The notes under the pieces: model-generated | What the model was told of the DNA's origin: nothing | The model's input: only the letters and a program-made list of their open reading frames with translations | The model's database searches: none | Made by a program: the position numbers and the translations under genes | Shown here: positions 1 to 11,505 of the stretch, one piece after another | How positions within the stretch are numbered: position 1 is the stretch's first letter | Layout: each line of letters opens with the position of its first letter | Source of the DNA: Branchiostoma belcheri | Lineage: Eukaryota > Chordata > Leptocardii > Amphioxiformes > Branchiostomatidae | Direction: 5' to 3' | DNA: 64,000 bases | Assembly: GCF_001625305.1 (NCBI RefSeq) | Contig: NW_017804009.1 | Location: 2,542,546-2,606,545 of the forward strand

Positions 1-1556
1 TTATGGCTATAGTTCCTCAAAACGCTTCAAAGTTAAGATTATGAATCTTTACCTTCTTAGCAAATTCTAGCTGTCAATCACGTCGGTAGGCCAATTAGTC
101 GTGTATTTAGTCACCTCTATGAGACGTAATTATCTGTAATTTGCCCTTGCCACAAGACAAAAGGTTGGCTGTCTTTTGTTATGCGCAGTAATTGTTCACT
201 ACAGCTCGGCCCAGCTTTCCTTTTTTTCTAATATATAAGGTCTTGAAAGAAAATGTTTTACAGACAGTAACAAATTGACAACAATTGAATGAAAGGATTA
301 TACGGCTCATAGCCTGGGTGCCAGACTGTTACCAGGGCTGCTATGTAGGCTACCTTCTCAATCCAGGGGACAGCATTTCCCTTCCGAAAGTTTTTTCACA
401 GGGTCTAACCAAGGAGGTTAAATATAACCTCCTTGGTCTAACCAAACTCCATGGTCTCTTGGTATATCATATCTCCTTTGTCTAACCGAGTCTAATAACA
501 TGGCCTAGAATGTGTATTGAGGCTGGGAACTGTCTGGCATATAGTCTGAACGGGTCAATACTGGGTGAATTTGCAGAGATTAGCTTTATCGGAAATAGTT
601 GGGGCTATTAAACCTTTTCCAAGATGTTCCAAACAATTTCTAATAACGTACTGTTACTGTCCACACCCTAATGTTTTAGATACTAAACTGGCACAGCCGA
701 ACACTGTAGCCGACCTTTCTCCCGACTCTTATTAACCAAGGAGGTTATATCACCATCATGTGAGCTCGGGAGGCCATGTTTATCTGTTAGTGTTACAGGG
801 AATCACTGTGGCCCACTCTCCTTGTCAGTTATCCCCATTTTTTTTATGGGTTCTAATATTTGTGGCCCTTCCTAAAGGGGCCCTTTGTAGGTCATGCTGG
901 AGGTAACACATATATCTTCAGGTTGTTTGGGGGCCAGATTCAGATCAGAATAAATGTGTTGTAACTTACAGCAAGAGCTTCAAATAGAACTTGTTGATCA
1001 TTGCTTACAGTTGTTTTGTCTGTGTTACTAGTATTTATGCAAGCCTGACATCCGTTCTGCTCTTGATCAGCCAATTGAAAACAAAAGAGAGGGGTAGCAA
1101 TTAACTCCACAGGATGGAATTAGCGCGCAAATCAAATGCAAAACGGCAGGCGGGGCAGAGGCACTGGGTTATCACTCAAACTGTTGCATATGTACAAGCT
1201 TCATCAGACTGCATTTGGCTCATTACAATATTCAAGTAGGTCATTATAATATTAAATGAGATCTTTGCTGTGGTCAACCGTGGGACGCCTTACACCAACA
1301 GAGAAAGCATTTTGTTTGCCGATTGAGGAATTTTAAACTAAATAAATGGACTAAATAGGGATAGTAGGGCCTCGGAGAGGTTATTGTACCAAAAATACCG
1401 TTTTATTATATAATATAATATTTTGTGGTATGCAATTATTCATACGAAATCCGCCATATATATACATGTATAACCAGCATGTCGCGTCACAAAGTTGTTA
1501 AAGGTCATTTTTTTTGCGTTTCAGAGTCGGACCCATCCAATCCAATCAGTATAGCC
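1..1556. other. Upstream flank, no gene recognised
   Basis: No convincing coding region is seen. The stretch holds a short perfect palindrome (arms 408-420 and 425-437, built on ACCAAGGAGGTTA) and a related ACCAAGGAGGTTA at 735-747. A pyrimidine-rich tract ending in TTTCAG lies at about 1507-1523 and resembles a splice acceptor, so part of the reading frame upstream of the polymerase ATG may be intron. No terminal inverted repeat for a Polinton-like element was recognised here by eye. Confidence 0.5.
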
Positions 1557-4500
1557 ATGGTGTTCAAATGCGACCAGTGTAGGAAAGAGTTCAAACATAG
1601 GCAGTCTTTTAACCGACACAAGAAAGCACATACCGCGTCACCTTCCCACCGCTGCGAGACTTGTGACCAAAACTTCCCCCGTCTCCCCGACTTGAAACGA
1701 CACCAACAGCAGAAGCATGCATCTGCCGCACCCCAGCATGAATGCGATTTCTGCGGGAGAACGTTTCCTAGGGCGGACAAGTTGCGAGAACACAAGCGAA
1801 TACACGGGAAACATCCGAAGAATCTGATATCCAACACGTTTAACACGTTTGGAGAACTGCAGCAGCACGATAACGAGATGTGCCCCGAAAACGCACCGTC
1901 CACCTCCCGAGGACACAAAAGAAGACTTTCGGCTAACGCCGACGAGGTCTCATCAAAACGACCCAGAAACGTGCAGCCCTTGCCACCAAACGAATTGTTT
2001 CCCGTGCAGGAAGACCCCCTTGACAAACCAGAGGACTTGGGTTTAGATCAAGCAGTGGAACAGATATACAAGCAGAAATGGTCAAAAATCCGTACACACT
2101 TCGAAAGAAAAGCGGTCCATGCCAGATATAATTTTCGATTGAACTCCATCAACGTGGACGACATGACAGACAAAGTGTGGGCGATCTTTCGAGACCAAAA
2201 GACGGCATTCAAAATCAACCTGTCGTACGGATTTGTCCTCCGTAACAACGAGGGTGAACTGCGTTATTACTACCCCTGCGAGAACAATCACACCTTCCTG
2301 GAGAAACCAGTGATAGTCGACGACGAGGAAAACCTGCAAAAATTCTTGGACCAAATAGCCGACAAGGACGTCCTCGAGGATTGCCGACAGCATCGTCCAG
2401 ACTCCAAATGGATCGTGCACGACATTCCACATGTAGAGTTTTATGTCAGCAAACTGGGAAACCATCCCATCGGTGCGCCCATGAACCTCCCCGCGTACCT
2501 CGTCAATAACAAAGCCATCGTTACGCTTCAAAGCGGGACGAACGGACCCTTTGACGACAACCTGTGCTTCTTCCGCTGTCTTGCAGCACACTACGGTAAG
2601 AATCCGAAGCAACTAGAGAGGCCAACCAAGATTCTCTTGAAACAGTACATGGAAGCCCGGGACATGGCCGAGAAAGATTTCTGCGGGGTATCACTAGAAG
2701 ACTTGGCCGACATAGAGAAACTCTTTCAAGTCAACGTCTACGTCTACTCGCTTCGACCCAATGACGAAGAAGACGAGAAAAACGACACACCTTTTGCAGA
2801 ACTGGTCAGGCGACCTCTCACCCGCTACAAGAACACAATGTACCTGAACCTATACGAGGACCACTTCAGCTACATTAGGGACTTTAAGAAGTACGCCAAA
2901 TCGTACGGCTGCCCAACGTGCGGGAGGAAATTCAAGCGCGCCTACAACTTGCGGTATCACAAGACAAGCTGCACCGGGGCCGTAAAGTTCGACTATCCCC
3001 GCCGGGCGTACAACGGCAGGCAAACCATTTTTGAACAACTGGACGACGTCGGTATCCACGTGAATCGAGAAGACCGTTTCTATCCTTACCGGGCGACGTA
3101 CGACATCGAGTGTCTCCTGAAGCCTCTGTCCGATCAAAACACGGACAAGATGACGTGGGAGGCCGTGCACGAACTGTTGAGCGTAAGTGTCTGCTCCAAC
3201 GTACCAGGTTTCACGACGCCTAAATGCTTCGTCTCCGAGGGTGACCCGGCCGTTGTTGCAAACAAGATGTTGGAGTATCTACAGAAGATGAGTGAGGCGG
3301 CCTATGAGGAGTTGAAAGGGCATTTTGCCGACGTCTTTGAACAGATAAAGGCACTGTACCCGGATTATGATGGATCCTCCGTAACGTCAGAAGAACACGA
3401 CGATAATTCCACGACGAGAGAAGAGGGAAATGATCAAGACGGGGAGAGTGACGGGAAAAAGCAAGAGAAAAGAACTTTGATCAGGAAGTTGATCGGTCGG
3501 CTCCACCATCACCTACGCCAGTTACCCGTCATCGGTTTCAACTCTGGGAAGTACGATGTGAACGCCATGAAGAAGGTATTTCTACCCCACCTGTACACAC
3601 AACAAGAGAACCTACGACCCATCAAGAAGGACAACAGCTTCATGTCCATCGAGACGGATCATCTGAAGTTCCTGGATCTGGTCAACTATGTGGCGCCCGG
3701 GTTCTCCTACCCCCACCTGCTCAAGGCGTACGAGTGCCATGAGACTAAAGGCTTCTTTCCGTAAGTTCAGTATATGTTTTGAACAGAATCACGATCATTT
3801 TTTGCATGTTATCACGTGTTATTTATGTTGTTTAATTGTGTGCATCTTTTCTTTATTTGTGACTACTTGTTGTTTCCACTTTAAATGCAGGTACGAATGG
3901 ATGGACGACCTGAGAAAATTGGACCACGCACAACTTCCACCTGCCGAAGCCTTCTACAGCAGGTTGCGCGGGACACACATTTCCCCAGACGACTACGCCT
4001 ACTGTCAGAAGGTCTGGGAAGAATGCGACATGAAGACCATGAAGGACTTTCTGATATGGTAAAAAATATACGTGGTCTACTAGTATTTTGGGTTTGCTCC
4101 CTTACTTTAAAGATCAATGATAAGCCTACACCGAATGATAACCCTCGTTTATTCTCTTCTTGCAGGTACAACAACAAGGACGTCGTCCCCATGCTGGAGG
4201 CGATTCAGAAGATGGTCGACTTCTACAAAGACCTGGGGATCGACATGCTGAAGGACGGCATCAGCGTCCCTGGCCTGACACTGAAGTATCTCTTCATGAA
4301 CCTAAAATCTAATGAATATTTCACACTAGTAGGTAACGAAGAAGTGTACAAATTGTTCAAACAAAACATTGTAGGGGGGCCGAGTATCATTTTTCATAGA
4401 CATCACCAGAAGGGTAAGACGTATATTCGACAGAAAGAGATGACAGATAGTGGTAAACAGCCAAAGCTCTGTCAGAAGGTGATTGGCTTCGATGCCAACG

Positions 4501-6179
4501 CCTTGTATCTATGGGCGCTGATGCAAGATATGCCTACTGGGTATTACATTCGCCGGCAGGCAGATAAAGAGTTTAGGGAAGCTTATTCCGCCCCTCGCCG
4601 TGGCCGCTTGGCTACCGAATGGTTAGACTGGGTAGCGCACAGTCGTGACATTGTCATCCGGAACAAATTTAACAGTATCGAAAAACGTATCGGTCGTCGC
4701 CAAGTTCCTGTAGATGGCTTCTGTTCCGCCACCGGAGAAATTTTTCAATTTCATGGGTGCTTCTGGCACGGCCACGACTGCTGTCTGACCGAGGGTCTTG
4801 ATACCAATCCAAGACGACAGAAGCCTATGGCCGAATCACGGGAAGAAGCAAAAGAAATGACCGAGTATTTGCGAGGGGAGGGGTACAATGTGATTGAAAT
4901 GTGGGAGTGTCAGTGGAAAGAACTTAAGCGCACTAAGGAGGTTTGTGCCTTTTTGGATGGGCGCAAAACTCCCACCGAAAACAGCTACAAAATGTCAGAA
5001 AAGAAAATCCTCCTGGACGTCCGCAAAGATGCATTCTTCGGCGTAGTCGAGTGTGACATCGAAGTCCCTGAACATCTCAGGGCACATTTTGCAGAAATGC
5101 CCCCGATATTTAAGAACTGCGATATTTCCATCGACGACATCGGGCCCTTCATGAAACAGCACGCCGAAACGCATGGCATAATGTCGAAACCCAGGCGATC
5201 GCTCATCGGTAGCATGTTCGGTCAGAAGATTCTACTTGCGACACCTTTACTCAAATGGTATATGGATCACGGTTTAAAAGTCACCCGTGTCTATCAAGTA
5301 CTAGAATACATCCCCAAAAAGTGTTTTGAACCATTTGGCCAAAAAGTCAGTGACGCTCGTCGTGCCGGCGACAAAGACGACAAGAAGAAAATTATCGCCG
5401 ACACCATGAAGCTAATCGGTAATTCTGCTTATGGTAAGACGGTCACTAACAAAGAGAAACAGTCTGACGTATGCTACTGCAACAGTGCCGTCGCCGCCAC
5501 TCAAAAGATCAATTCTCCCTGTTTCAAAAAGGTTTCCGAGGTGGTGGATGGTTTCTATGAAATCGAAACGGGCAAGCGCACGATCAAATTTGACTTGCCA
5601 CTTCAAATTGGTTTCTTCGTCTACCAGTATGCGAAACTGCGTATGTTGCAGTTTTATTTCGACTTTATGCTTGAGTTTGTAGACGTGTCTGATTTCCAAT
5701 ATTGTGAGATGGACACGGACTCGGCTTACATCGCTATCTCTGCGGACAGTCTGGAGGATGTCATCAAACCCCACATGTGGGAGAGGTACGAAAACGAGAA
5801 ACACCTCTGGTTCCCTCGCACTGACGACCCCGAACACGCGGCTTACGACAAGCGCACTCCCGGTCTGTTCAAGGAAGAATGGTCGGGGGATGCGATTGTC
5901 GGGCTGTGCTCAAAAACTTATTATTGCTTTGGTGGGGACGACAAAACGAAAGACAAATTCAGTTGTAAGGGAGTAAGTAAAAGAGACAATGACATCACTC
6001 TCCAAAAGTACCTGCAAGTTTTGGAGACTCAGAAAAGTGGTCAGGGCGTGAACCGGGGTTTCCGTGTTAGGGACAATCAAATGTTGACTTATACACAGAC
6101 ACGGGACGCGTTTTCCTACTTCTATCCAAAACGTCAAGTTCAGGATGACGGTGTCACAACCCTACCCTTAGATATCTAG
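1557..6179 (+). CDS. Family B DNA polymerase, protein-primed (Polinton/Maverick-like), three exons
   Basis: Likely a self-replicating-transposon DNA polymerase. Exons 1557-3760, 3891-4058 and 4166-6179 join in phase across GT..AG introns to about 1461 codons. The ATG at 1557 sits in a good context (GCCATGG); the frame stays open upstream, where an ATG at 1479 is an alternative. Domains in order: three C2H2 fingers (residues about 5-82); an OTU-like segment with DDNLCFFRC (Cys about 337) and EDHFSY (His about 436); a fourth C2H2-like finger (about 452-472); exonuclease motif YDIEC (about 516) and FNSGKYDVN (about 660); palm motif A DANALYLWAL (about 900); a Vsr-like module (about 970-1045); motif B KLIGNSAYGK (about 1206); motif C CEMDTDSAY (about 1303). 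Catalytic aspartates of motifs A and C are present, so it may be intact. Family membership follows from these motifs; the OTU label is tentative. No capsid, integrase or ATPase neighbour is visible, so it could be an isolated remnant or a host-retained gene. Confidence 0.85.
3761..3890 (+). other. Polymerase intron 1 (130 bp)
   Basis: Donor GTAAGT at 3761 follows ...TTTCC, and the acceptor is TTAAATGCAG ending at 3890. The split codon CC|G restores proline and leads straight into YEWMDDLRKLD in exon 2. Without splicing the frame stops just after the donor, within the intron. Confidence 0.85.
4059..4165 (+). other. Polymerase intron 2 (107 bp)
   Basis: Donor GTAAAA at 4059 and acceptor TCTTCTTGCAG ending at 4165. 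The split codon TG|G restores tryptophan (DFLIW then YNNKDVVPM). Unspliced sequence would stop at the TAA directly within the donor. Confidence 0.85.
4700..4925 (+). other. Vsr-like endonuclease module inside the polymerase
   Basis: This is a domain-level feature, not a separate gene. Visible here are FHGCFWHGHDC and, about 45 residues later, GYNVIEMWECQW. This matches the layout of very-short-patch repair (Vsr) endonucleases, which have a HGCFWHxHxC segment and a downstream WEC. Zinc-ligand-type Cys/His and the WEC cysteine are kept. The module lies between palm motif A and motif B, the position that TPR1 occupies in phi29-type polymerases. Whether it cuts DNA or is only structural cannot be told from sequence. 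Confidence 0.65.
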
Positions 6180-6214
6180 TGTATTCATGTGTATATTCAA
6201 TACGTATATATCTA

Positions 6215-6850
6215 TCCTTAGATAGTCAAGTCAAGTCAATCTTTATTGCACAACAATTGTAACGGGTACAGTGTATGGCAAACTCTTCAGTACTACATAT
6301 CTAGCTAACATCTACTTTCACGTCTACAGTGACTACAAGTTCTATGTATCGAAAATAACATTATACTATTTCAAAAAGGTAATATAGTACATGTATGTAT
6401 ATGGAGCATGGCTTACATGATAATGTACATGTCTTGAGTTCTATATACTAGTATGACATAATATGATTTCTTTTATCTAAAGCGTTGGATATATACTGGC
6501 CTATATACAGGGAAGTTTCGTCGGAACATGACATGAGTAGAGTAAAAGTATCTGAGATTGTTTTAGGTAATGTTATATGTGCCTTGTTTGTGATCGCATT
6601 CATAAGTGTTTCTCTTTCTTCGATGTAGGGTGTAGGACGGACATGATAATAGAAAGTGTATTTCATCTTCTACAGTGGTTTTATAAGTAGGACATCGTCT
6701 GTGAGTGGCTGGTACATTGTTATAGCGATCTTTCTCTATTTCTAAACAGTGTGCGCTGATTCGCATTTTGGTTATGTTGGTAACGAAAGATTTGTTTTGG
6801 ATGGACGAGAGGTACTTCTTTCGGTGTAAATAAACTCAACATGATGTCAG
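6215..6850 (-). mobile_element. 5'-truncated LINE (CR1/L2-like) 3' end
   Basis: On the - strand there are two frame-broken pieces of a non-LTR reverse transcriptase C-terminus: ALRISAHCLEIEKDRY-type residues with VEDEIHFLLSCPSYT around 6563-6766, continuing in another frame at 6448-6666. They are followed by a short 3' UTR and AATAAA with a terminal TTGACTTGAC repeat at about 6220-6245. The VEDEIHFL-type C-terminal block and a short repeated 3' tail are usual for CR1/L2-group LINEs. Dead copy. Confidence 0.7.
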
Positions 6851-8024
6851 ATGATGTTTGTCGAAGTCGTTTCTTTTTCTTCGCAGTAGCGTGAAGCAGT
6901 TCAACAGTTTAAGTTTAGGTATATAGTAAGTGACGATAAAAAAAGATCCACACTTTCTTAAGAATCAAAGAAATTGATATCGTGAGTCATCATGGTGCAA
7001 ACACGGTGGTCAAAATTGAGCCCGGATCTCCCCACCTGCAGTAGAATCTTAACCATGTTCGATCTGACGTAATTCGAATAGAACGGTGTTCGAAATAGGG
7101 GTCACCCGCGGTCATTTACAGTAAACGTGTGTCTTCCGGCTCCTTTTTACATGTGTATCTCCTAACCATTTCCTGGACAAATACATGTCTGCCATCACTT
7201 TGTAGTGGACTGGAACATGAAATGAAGCTACAGCCGTTATCGTGGGTGACATTGAAGATCGCAATACTTGTATTCGCCAGCCTAAATAAACACTCTTCAT
7301 GTTCATGCCATATGGCATAAAAGAAAATGCAGAAATGTAAAAGAAAATTTTAAACAATCAGAAATTGAAAAGATACGATTTTTGATCTTATTCCTAGTCG
7401 TCGAAAATATAGAAAATCGGGGATTTTGGGTGATATACGTAGCCAATCTTAAATTGTGTTTGCCTAAAAACTTGACTAGGACTGTCTCGGACTGGCGCTC
7501 CAACTGCCAAAAAAATCGTCTTTCGGAGTGAGATTTTTAAAAATTAGTAATTTAACGTAAACAACTAACATTAAACTTATGTAAAGACGATAATTTCATT
7601 TTATTCTCTTGATCACATGATCACTTTTCGACAATTCTTTTTCGTCAAATCTTACCTTTAATTCTTTTCCGTCATAATTTTTCACGCGATTAACGGGATG
7701 GCAAGCGGTATTCTGGTACATTCGGTGGTTCAGGTGGTCGTGTACTTCCACTTACTCCTTTCCTTAACTGATTTAAACCACGTCCCTTACGTTAGATTTA
7801 CACGACTATTTTCTATCATTTATTTTGTGACTGCTTGTGTCAATACAACTCTACAAGGGCAGTTCTGGGATTCTTCTCCAAGGAGGAAACTGACTGGTGG
7901 ACTGAATGCGTGCCATCAAGACTCTCGGTCTGCAGCAAGGGCTGACCAGCTGACGGTGCTCGATACTGGTGATCTCCGGACACAACTGTAGAGTGAACCG
8001 AAAGCACTGTTTACCTTTGCCAGT
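6851..8024. other. No gene recognised
   Basis: AT-rich sequence without a supportable gene. Open frames here are short and show no domain. The RING-array homology starts abruptly near 8025, so the sequence just left of it (7690-8024) is outside the array and replaces the 3' UTR found in the other units. Confidence 0.4.
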
Positions 8025-8045
8025 ATGTTACCGCTTACAGCTTTA

Positions 8046-8318
8046 CTAGTAGTAGAAGTCAAAGTCTTCTCTTGGATCATCCTCGTTTTCCGCCAGATCG
8101 TTGCGGTTCGTACCTTCTATTTCTGCCCTGCAGACAGGACATGTTTGAGAAATACGACACCACTCCACGAAGCAGGTTCTGTGACAACAGTGAGAATTGG
8201 ACGCTGTTGCATTTGGGCAACCTCTCCAAACTTCGACCGATGTGATTAGCTCAAGACAAATCACACATTTTTCCAATGCGATTGCATCATTATTCCCATT
8301 CATAGAGTTGGTAGACAT
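8046..8318 (-). CDS. Small RING-type zinc-finger protein, copy 1
   Basis: 90 codons, ATG at 8318, stop TAG at 8046. An in-frame TAA lies 15 nt upstream of the ATG, supporting this start. Residues 18-21 are CVIC; then comes SHCCHRTCFVEW and CPVC, i.e. a RING-like pattern C-x2-C ... H-x2-H-x2-C ... C-x2-C. The third ligand of a classical RING-H2 seems replaced by Asn, with a Cys nearby (WRGC). The tail is acidic and ends DFDFYY. RING proteins of this size would be expected to act as E3 ligase or adaptor modules, but the substrate is unknown. Leftmost unit: homology stops just past the stop codon, so it lacks the 3' UTR and AATAAA seen in the others. Confidence 0.65.
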   Translation of the reverse strand: MSTNSMNGNNDAIALEKCVICLELITSVEVWRGCPNATASNSHCCHRTCFVEWCRISQTCPVCRAEIEGTNRNDLAENEDDPREDFDFYY

Positions 8319-9476
8319 CTGGCTGCCTATTTATGATTTCTATACGTCTTTTCTATATATTCTGCCTTGCCCTGTAATGTTAGAAAATTTCTCAATTGTT
8401 CGGCAAAGTTCGGGGCTTGTAAATGTTTTATAATCTTGTAATGTTAGACGGATTTTTCCTTTCCCTGTAATATTAAAAAGTTCATCTTTCTGATTTATCA
8501 CACCATTTCTTTTCGGATTTTTCACGATTGCAGATATTGATGTAAATAGCTTACATTTCCTTACATCTACCAGAAATACCGGTCAATTGATCTAAATATA
8601 TGTCGTTACGTATTTCTAACATCCGATCTACAAAGCAAAAATTACTTAAATGCTCCGTCTGATTATTCTGAAATAATGTTTCACCCTGGGTGTTTTGTGT
8701 ATTTTGAATTTCTTCATTCTCCTGTGTTCTGGTATGCAGACTCAACGAGGTCCAACAAATTTAAGGAACAATTCCTCGCATTTGATGACAAGTGCTTCAA
8801 AGTCTTGGTTGTTCTAGACACCCAGTATAGCAGCGATCCTTGCATGCCCACGATGGTACCACAAGCTCTATTCTGCTATAGTAATGCTGTTGAATTCTAG
8901 AATAAACGACCTGTTGATTGTGATATCGTTTTAGTGGCCTTAATTCTTGTTCCAAAAGGTTTACGATCTAAAAATTCAAAAATGTAGGAATCTTGTTTTT
9001 TTTTGCCCGCCTTGTTTTTCTTTTCGTCCCACCGTACTAGATGTGGGGTATGCGGAAAATGTCAACCATAAACTTAAAAAAAAGGAACATTGACAAGGAG
9101 GGCACGGACGAAAAACATTGCCCAATATTATCTAAACTAGGTCTTCTGCTATTGACTTAACATTATGCTTGGCTTTTACTGAAGAAATACTAACTAAAAT
9201 AACTACCAAATGACAAAAACAACTAAATAATAAGAACAAAATTAACAATTGCAAATATTCCGTAACAGATTTTATTAAATATCTCGAGGTTCAGGCACAG
9301 CATAATCGTATTTGTATTTGGGCTTAACTAAGTACCAATAAAACAAAGTACCAATTACAGGATTTTATAGATATATTAAAGACATCATCCTTATAAAACT
9401 TGGAATCCCAGTCCATTACATTTTTCTTCAAATCATAACATATTTGCTTTTGTAGCCGTTAGCGCTTACAGCTTTA

Positions 9477-9749
9477 CTAGTAGTAGAAGTCAAAGTGTTC
9501 TCTTGTATCATCCTCGTTTTCCGTCAGATCGTTGCGGTTCGTACCTTCTATTTCTGCCCTGCAGACAGGACATGTTTGAGAAATACGACACCACTCCACG
9601 AAGCAGGTTCTGTGACAACAGTGAGAATTGGACGCTGTTGCATTTGGGCAACCTCTCCAAACTTCGACCGATGTGATTAGCTCAAGACAAATCACACAGT
9701 TTTCCAATGCGATTGCATCATTATTTCCATTCATAGAGTTGGTAGACAT
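9477..9749 (-). CDS. Small RING-type zinc-finger protein, copy 2
   Basis: Intact 90-codon copy in unit 2, with the same RING-like ligand pattern. It differs from copy 1 by a few residues (EN for EK near position 17; TENEDDTREHF in the tail). It has its own 3' UTR with AATAAA on the - strand at 9271-9276. Its upstream half-unit is interrupted at 10202 by an L1-like insertion, which could remove its promoter. Confidence 0.65.
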   Translation of the reverse strand: MSTNSMNGNNDAIALENCVICLELITSVEVWRGCPNATASNSHCCHRTCFVEWCRISQTCPVCRAEIEGTNRNDLTENEDDTREHFDFYY

Positions 9750-10348
9750 CTGGCTGCCTATTTATGATTTCTATACGTCTTTTCTATATATTCTGCCTTG
9801 TCCTGTAATGTTAGAAAGTTTCTCAATTGTTCGGCAAAGTTCGGGGCTTGTAAATGTTTTATAATCTTGTAATGTTAGACGGATTCTGCCTTTCCCTGTA
9901 ATATTAAAAAGTTTCATTTCTTTTCGGATTTTTCACGATTGCAGATATTGATGTAAATAGCTTACATTTCCTTACATCTACCAGAAATACCGGTCAATTG
10001 ATCTAAATATGTCGTTACGTTTTTCTAACATCCGATCTACAAAGCAAAAATTAATTAAATGCTCCGTCTGATTATTCTGAAATAATGTTTCACCCTGGGT
10101 GTTTTGTATATTTTGAATTTCTTCATTCTCCTGTGTTCTGGTATGCGGACTCTACGAAGTCCAACAAATTTGAGGAACAATTCCTCGCATTTGATGACAA
10201 GTTTCCAATATGGCGGCGTGAAGGAAAGGTGCAGAAAAAGGAGCTCGTGTACAAACTGTCTATGTGCACGCTTTTTTGGACAAATTTTGACTCTAAGATT
10301 TGCTGTAACCAAATGTAGGACTTTATTTGATCACTGGGAACCGTAAAT

Positions 10349-11101
10349 ATGTCTTCGTCGACGATGAAAACGCGAAGTAGAGCAGAAACTACGAGGAACG
10401 CAAGCGACGAGAAGAGAGACTCCTCGCCCCCCCTCCCACTCGAAGAAACACAGGACGGTACCGGTGCACGTGAGTTCGAAAGTTTCGTACGAGACGCTTT
10501 AAAAGACCTTCTAAAAGGTCAGTGTGACCTGAAAACAAAAGTAGAATCTTTCGAAGCCTCTGTTAACAACTCCCTAGAACATATTTTCGAACGAGTTGAA
10601 AAGCTTGAAACGAAAAATGAAATGCTCGAGACGAAAACAAAACAGCAAGAGAGTGTCGTCGAACAGTTGGTGGAAAAATGCAACACGCTAGAACGGTTTT
10701 CGCGACGCAACAACTTCAGGATTGTGGGTGTACCGGTCAGCAGAGGTGAGAACTGTATTTATGTTGTCTCGGAAATCCTTAAGAACAATTTCAACTTGGA
10801 GTCTGCTACTATTGAGAGAGCGCACAGGGACGGCAAAGGATTTCGCGGTAAGCCCCCCCCACATCCTGACCAAAATGCTGTCGTACCGAGACAAGGTGGC
10901 TGTTATGATCAAAGCCAAGAATGCACTGCGTGAAAAGGATACTATGTAGTCGATGACCTGACGAAAGATGATCTGAGAGAAAAAAAAAAGTGGAAAACTG
11001 AAGTGGCCGCAGCGTACAGCCGAGGGGAAAAATGCCGATTCTTTGCCGGAAAATGGAGAGGTGGCGACGGCGTCCCTATCAAGTTTTCAGATAAGACCTA
11101 A
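10349..11101 (+). pseudogene. L1-type ORF1 protein, frameshifted
   Basis: The first 150 or so codons give a Ser/Arg-rich start, a long coiled coil (about residues 55-115, many E/K/L heptads such as VEKLETKNEMLETK), then an RRM-like block SRRNNFRIVGVP and ERAHRDG. This is the trimeric RNA-binding ORF1p layout of L1-clade elements. A run of eight C at about 10853-10860 breaks the frame; the continuation (LTKMLSYRDKVAVMIKAKN) is read in the next frame, with another break near 10949. ORF1p would package element RNA; this copy is dead unless the C run is a sequencing error. Confidence 0.7.
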
Positions 11102-11485
11102 GCTTCTGGGTTGACAGAGTGTCACTACATCTTCATTTCACTTTTCACTGGGCTGACAAAGTGTCTTTGCATCTTTATTTTGTTTGAATATGGCAAAGTT
11201 GGTGTTGAAATGTTTGGGAAGTATGCCTGAAATGCCAACTAACTCACAAATCTCAGCAAGTTTGGCTCATTTGAATATGAAAGAAGACCTACTTTAGCGT
11301 CACATAACTCGAAGAAAATGTGTTACTTTTGTGTCATCTCCTGGACAGTACGTGTTGATTCAACGATGTAAGGACGTCGGCGAGCCAAATAAGTTCAGAA
11401 CCAGACACAGAATATTCGACTAATTGGCGATATCCAATAAGTTTGTTCTGTTTTCTATTAAAGAAAGAGAACTCAACTATGTGTT

Positions 11486-11505
11486 NNNNNNNNNNNNNNN
11501 NNNNN
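11486..11505. other. Assembly gap (20 N)
   Basis: Twenty Ns directly at the right edge of the L1-like insertion. The missing part may be larger than 20 bases. Confidence 0.95.

Larger units (their letters stand above)
10202..11505 (+). mobile_element. L1-like non-LTR element inserted in RING unit 2
   Basis: The unit sequence stops at GATGACAAGT (10193-10202) and resumes at 11506 with GTGCTTCAAAG. Between them lie a short leader with AATATGGCGGCG (YY1-like motif, as in many L1 5' ends), an ORF1-type coding region from 10349, and about 380 bp beyond it up to the gap. The 5' end therefore looks complete, while no reverse transcriptase is present before the N run. Confidence 0.7.

Noticed and set aside
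7698..7991. 97-aa + strand frame left of the array
   Set aside because: No domain, no repeat support, ordinary composition; likely chance.
8340..8745. Extra - strand exons upstream of the RING ORF (NITGKGKIRLTLQDYK segment)
   Set aside because: Frame is broken in most units by 20-bp indels, and an in-frame stop lies just upstream of the RING ATG.
8676..8900. Conserved + strand frame MFHPGCFVYFEFLHSPVFWY in each RING unit
   Set aside because: Present in only some units because of frame-breaking changes; lies opposite the transcribed strand of the RING gene, with no domain.
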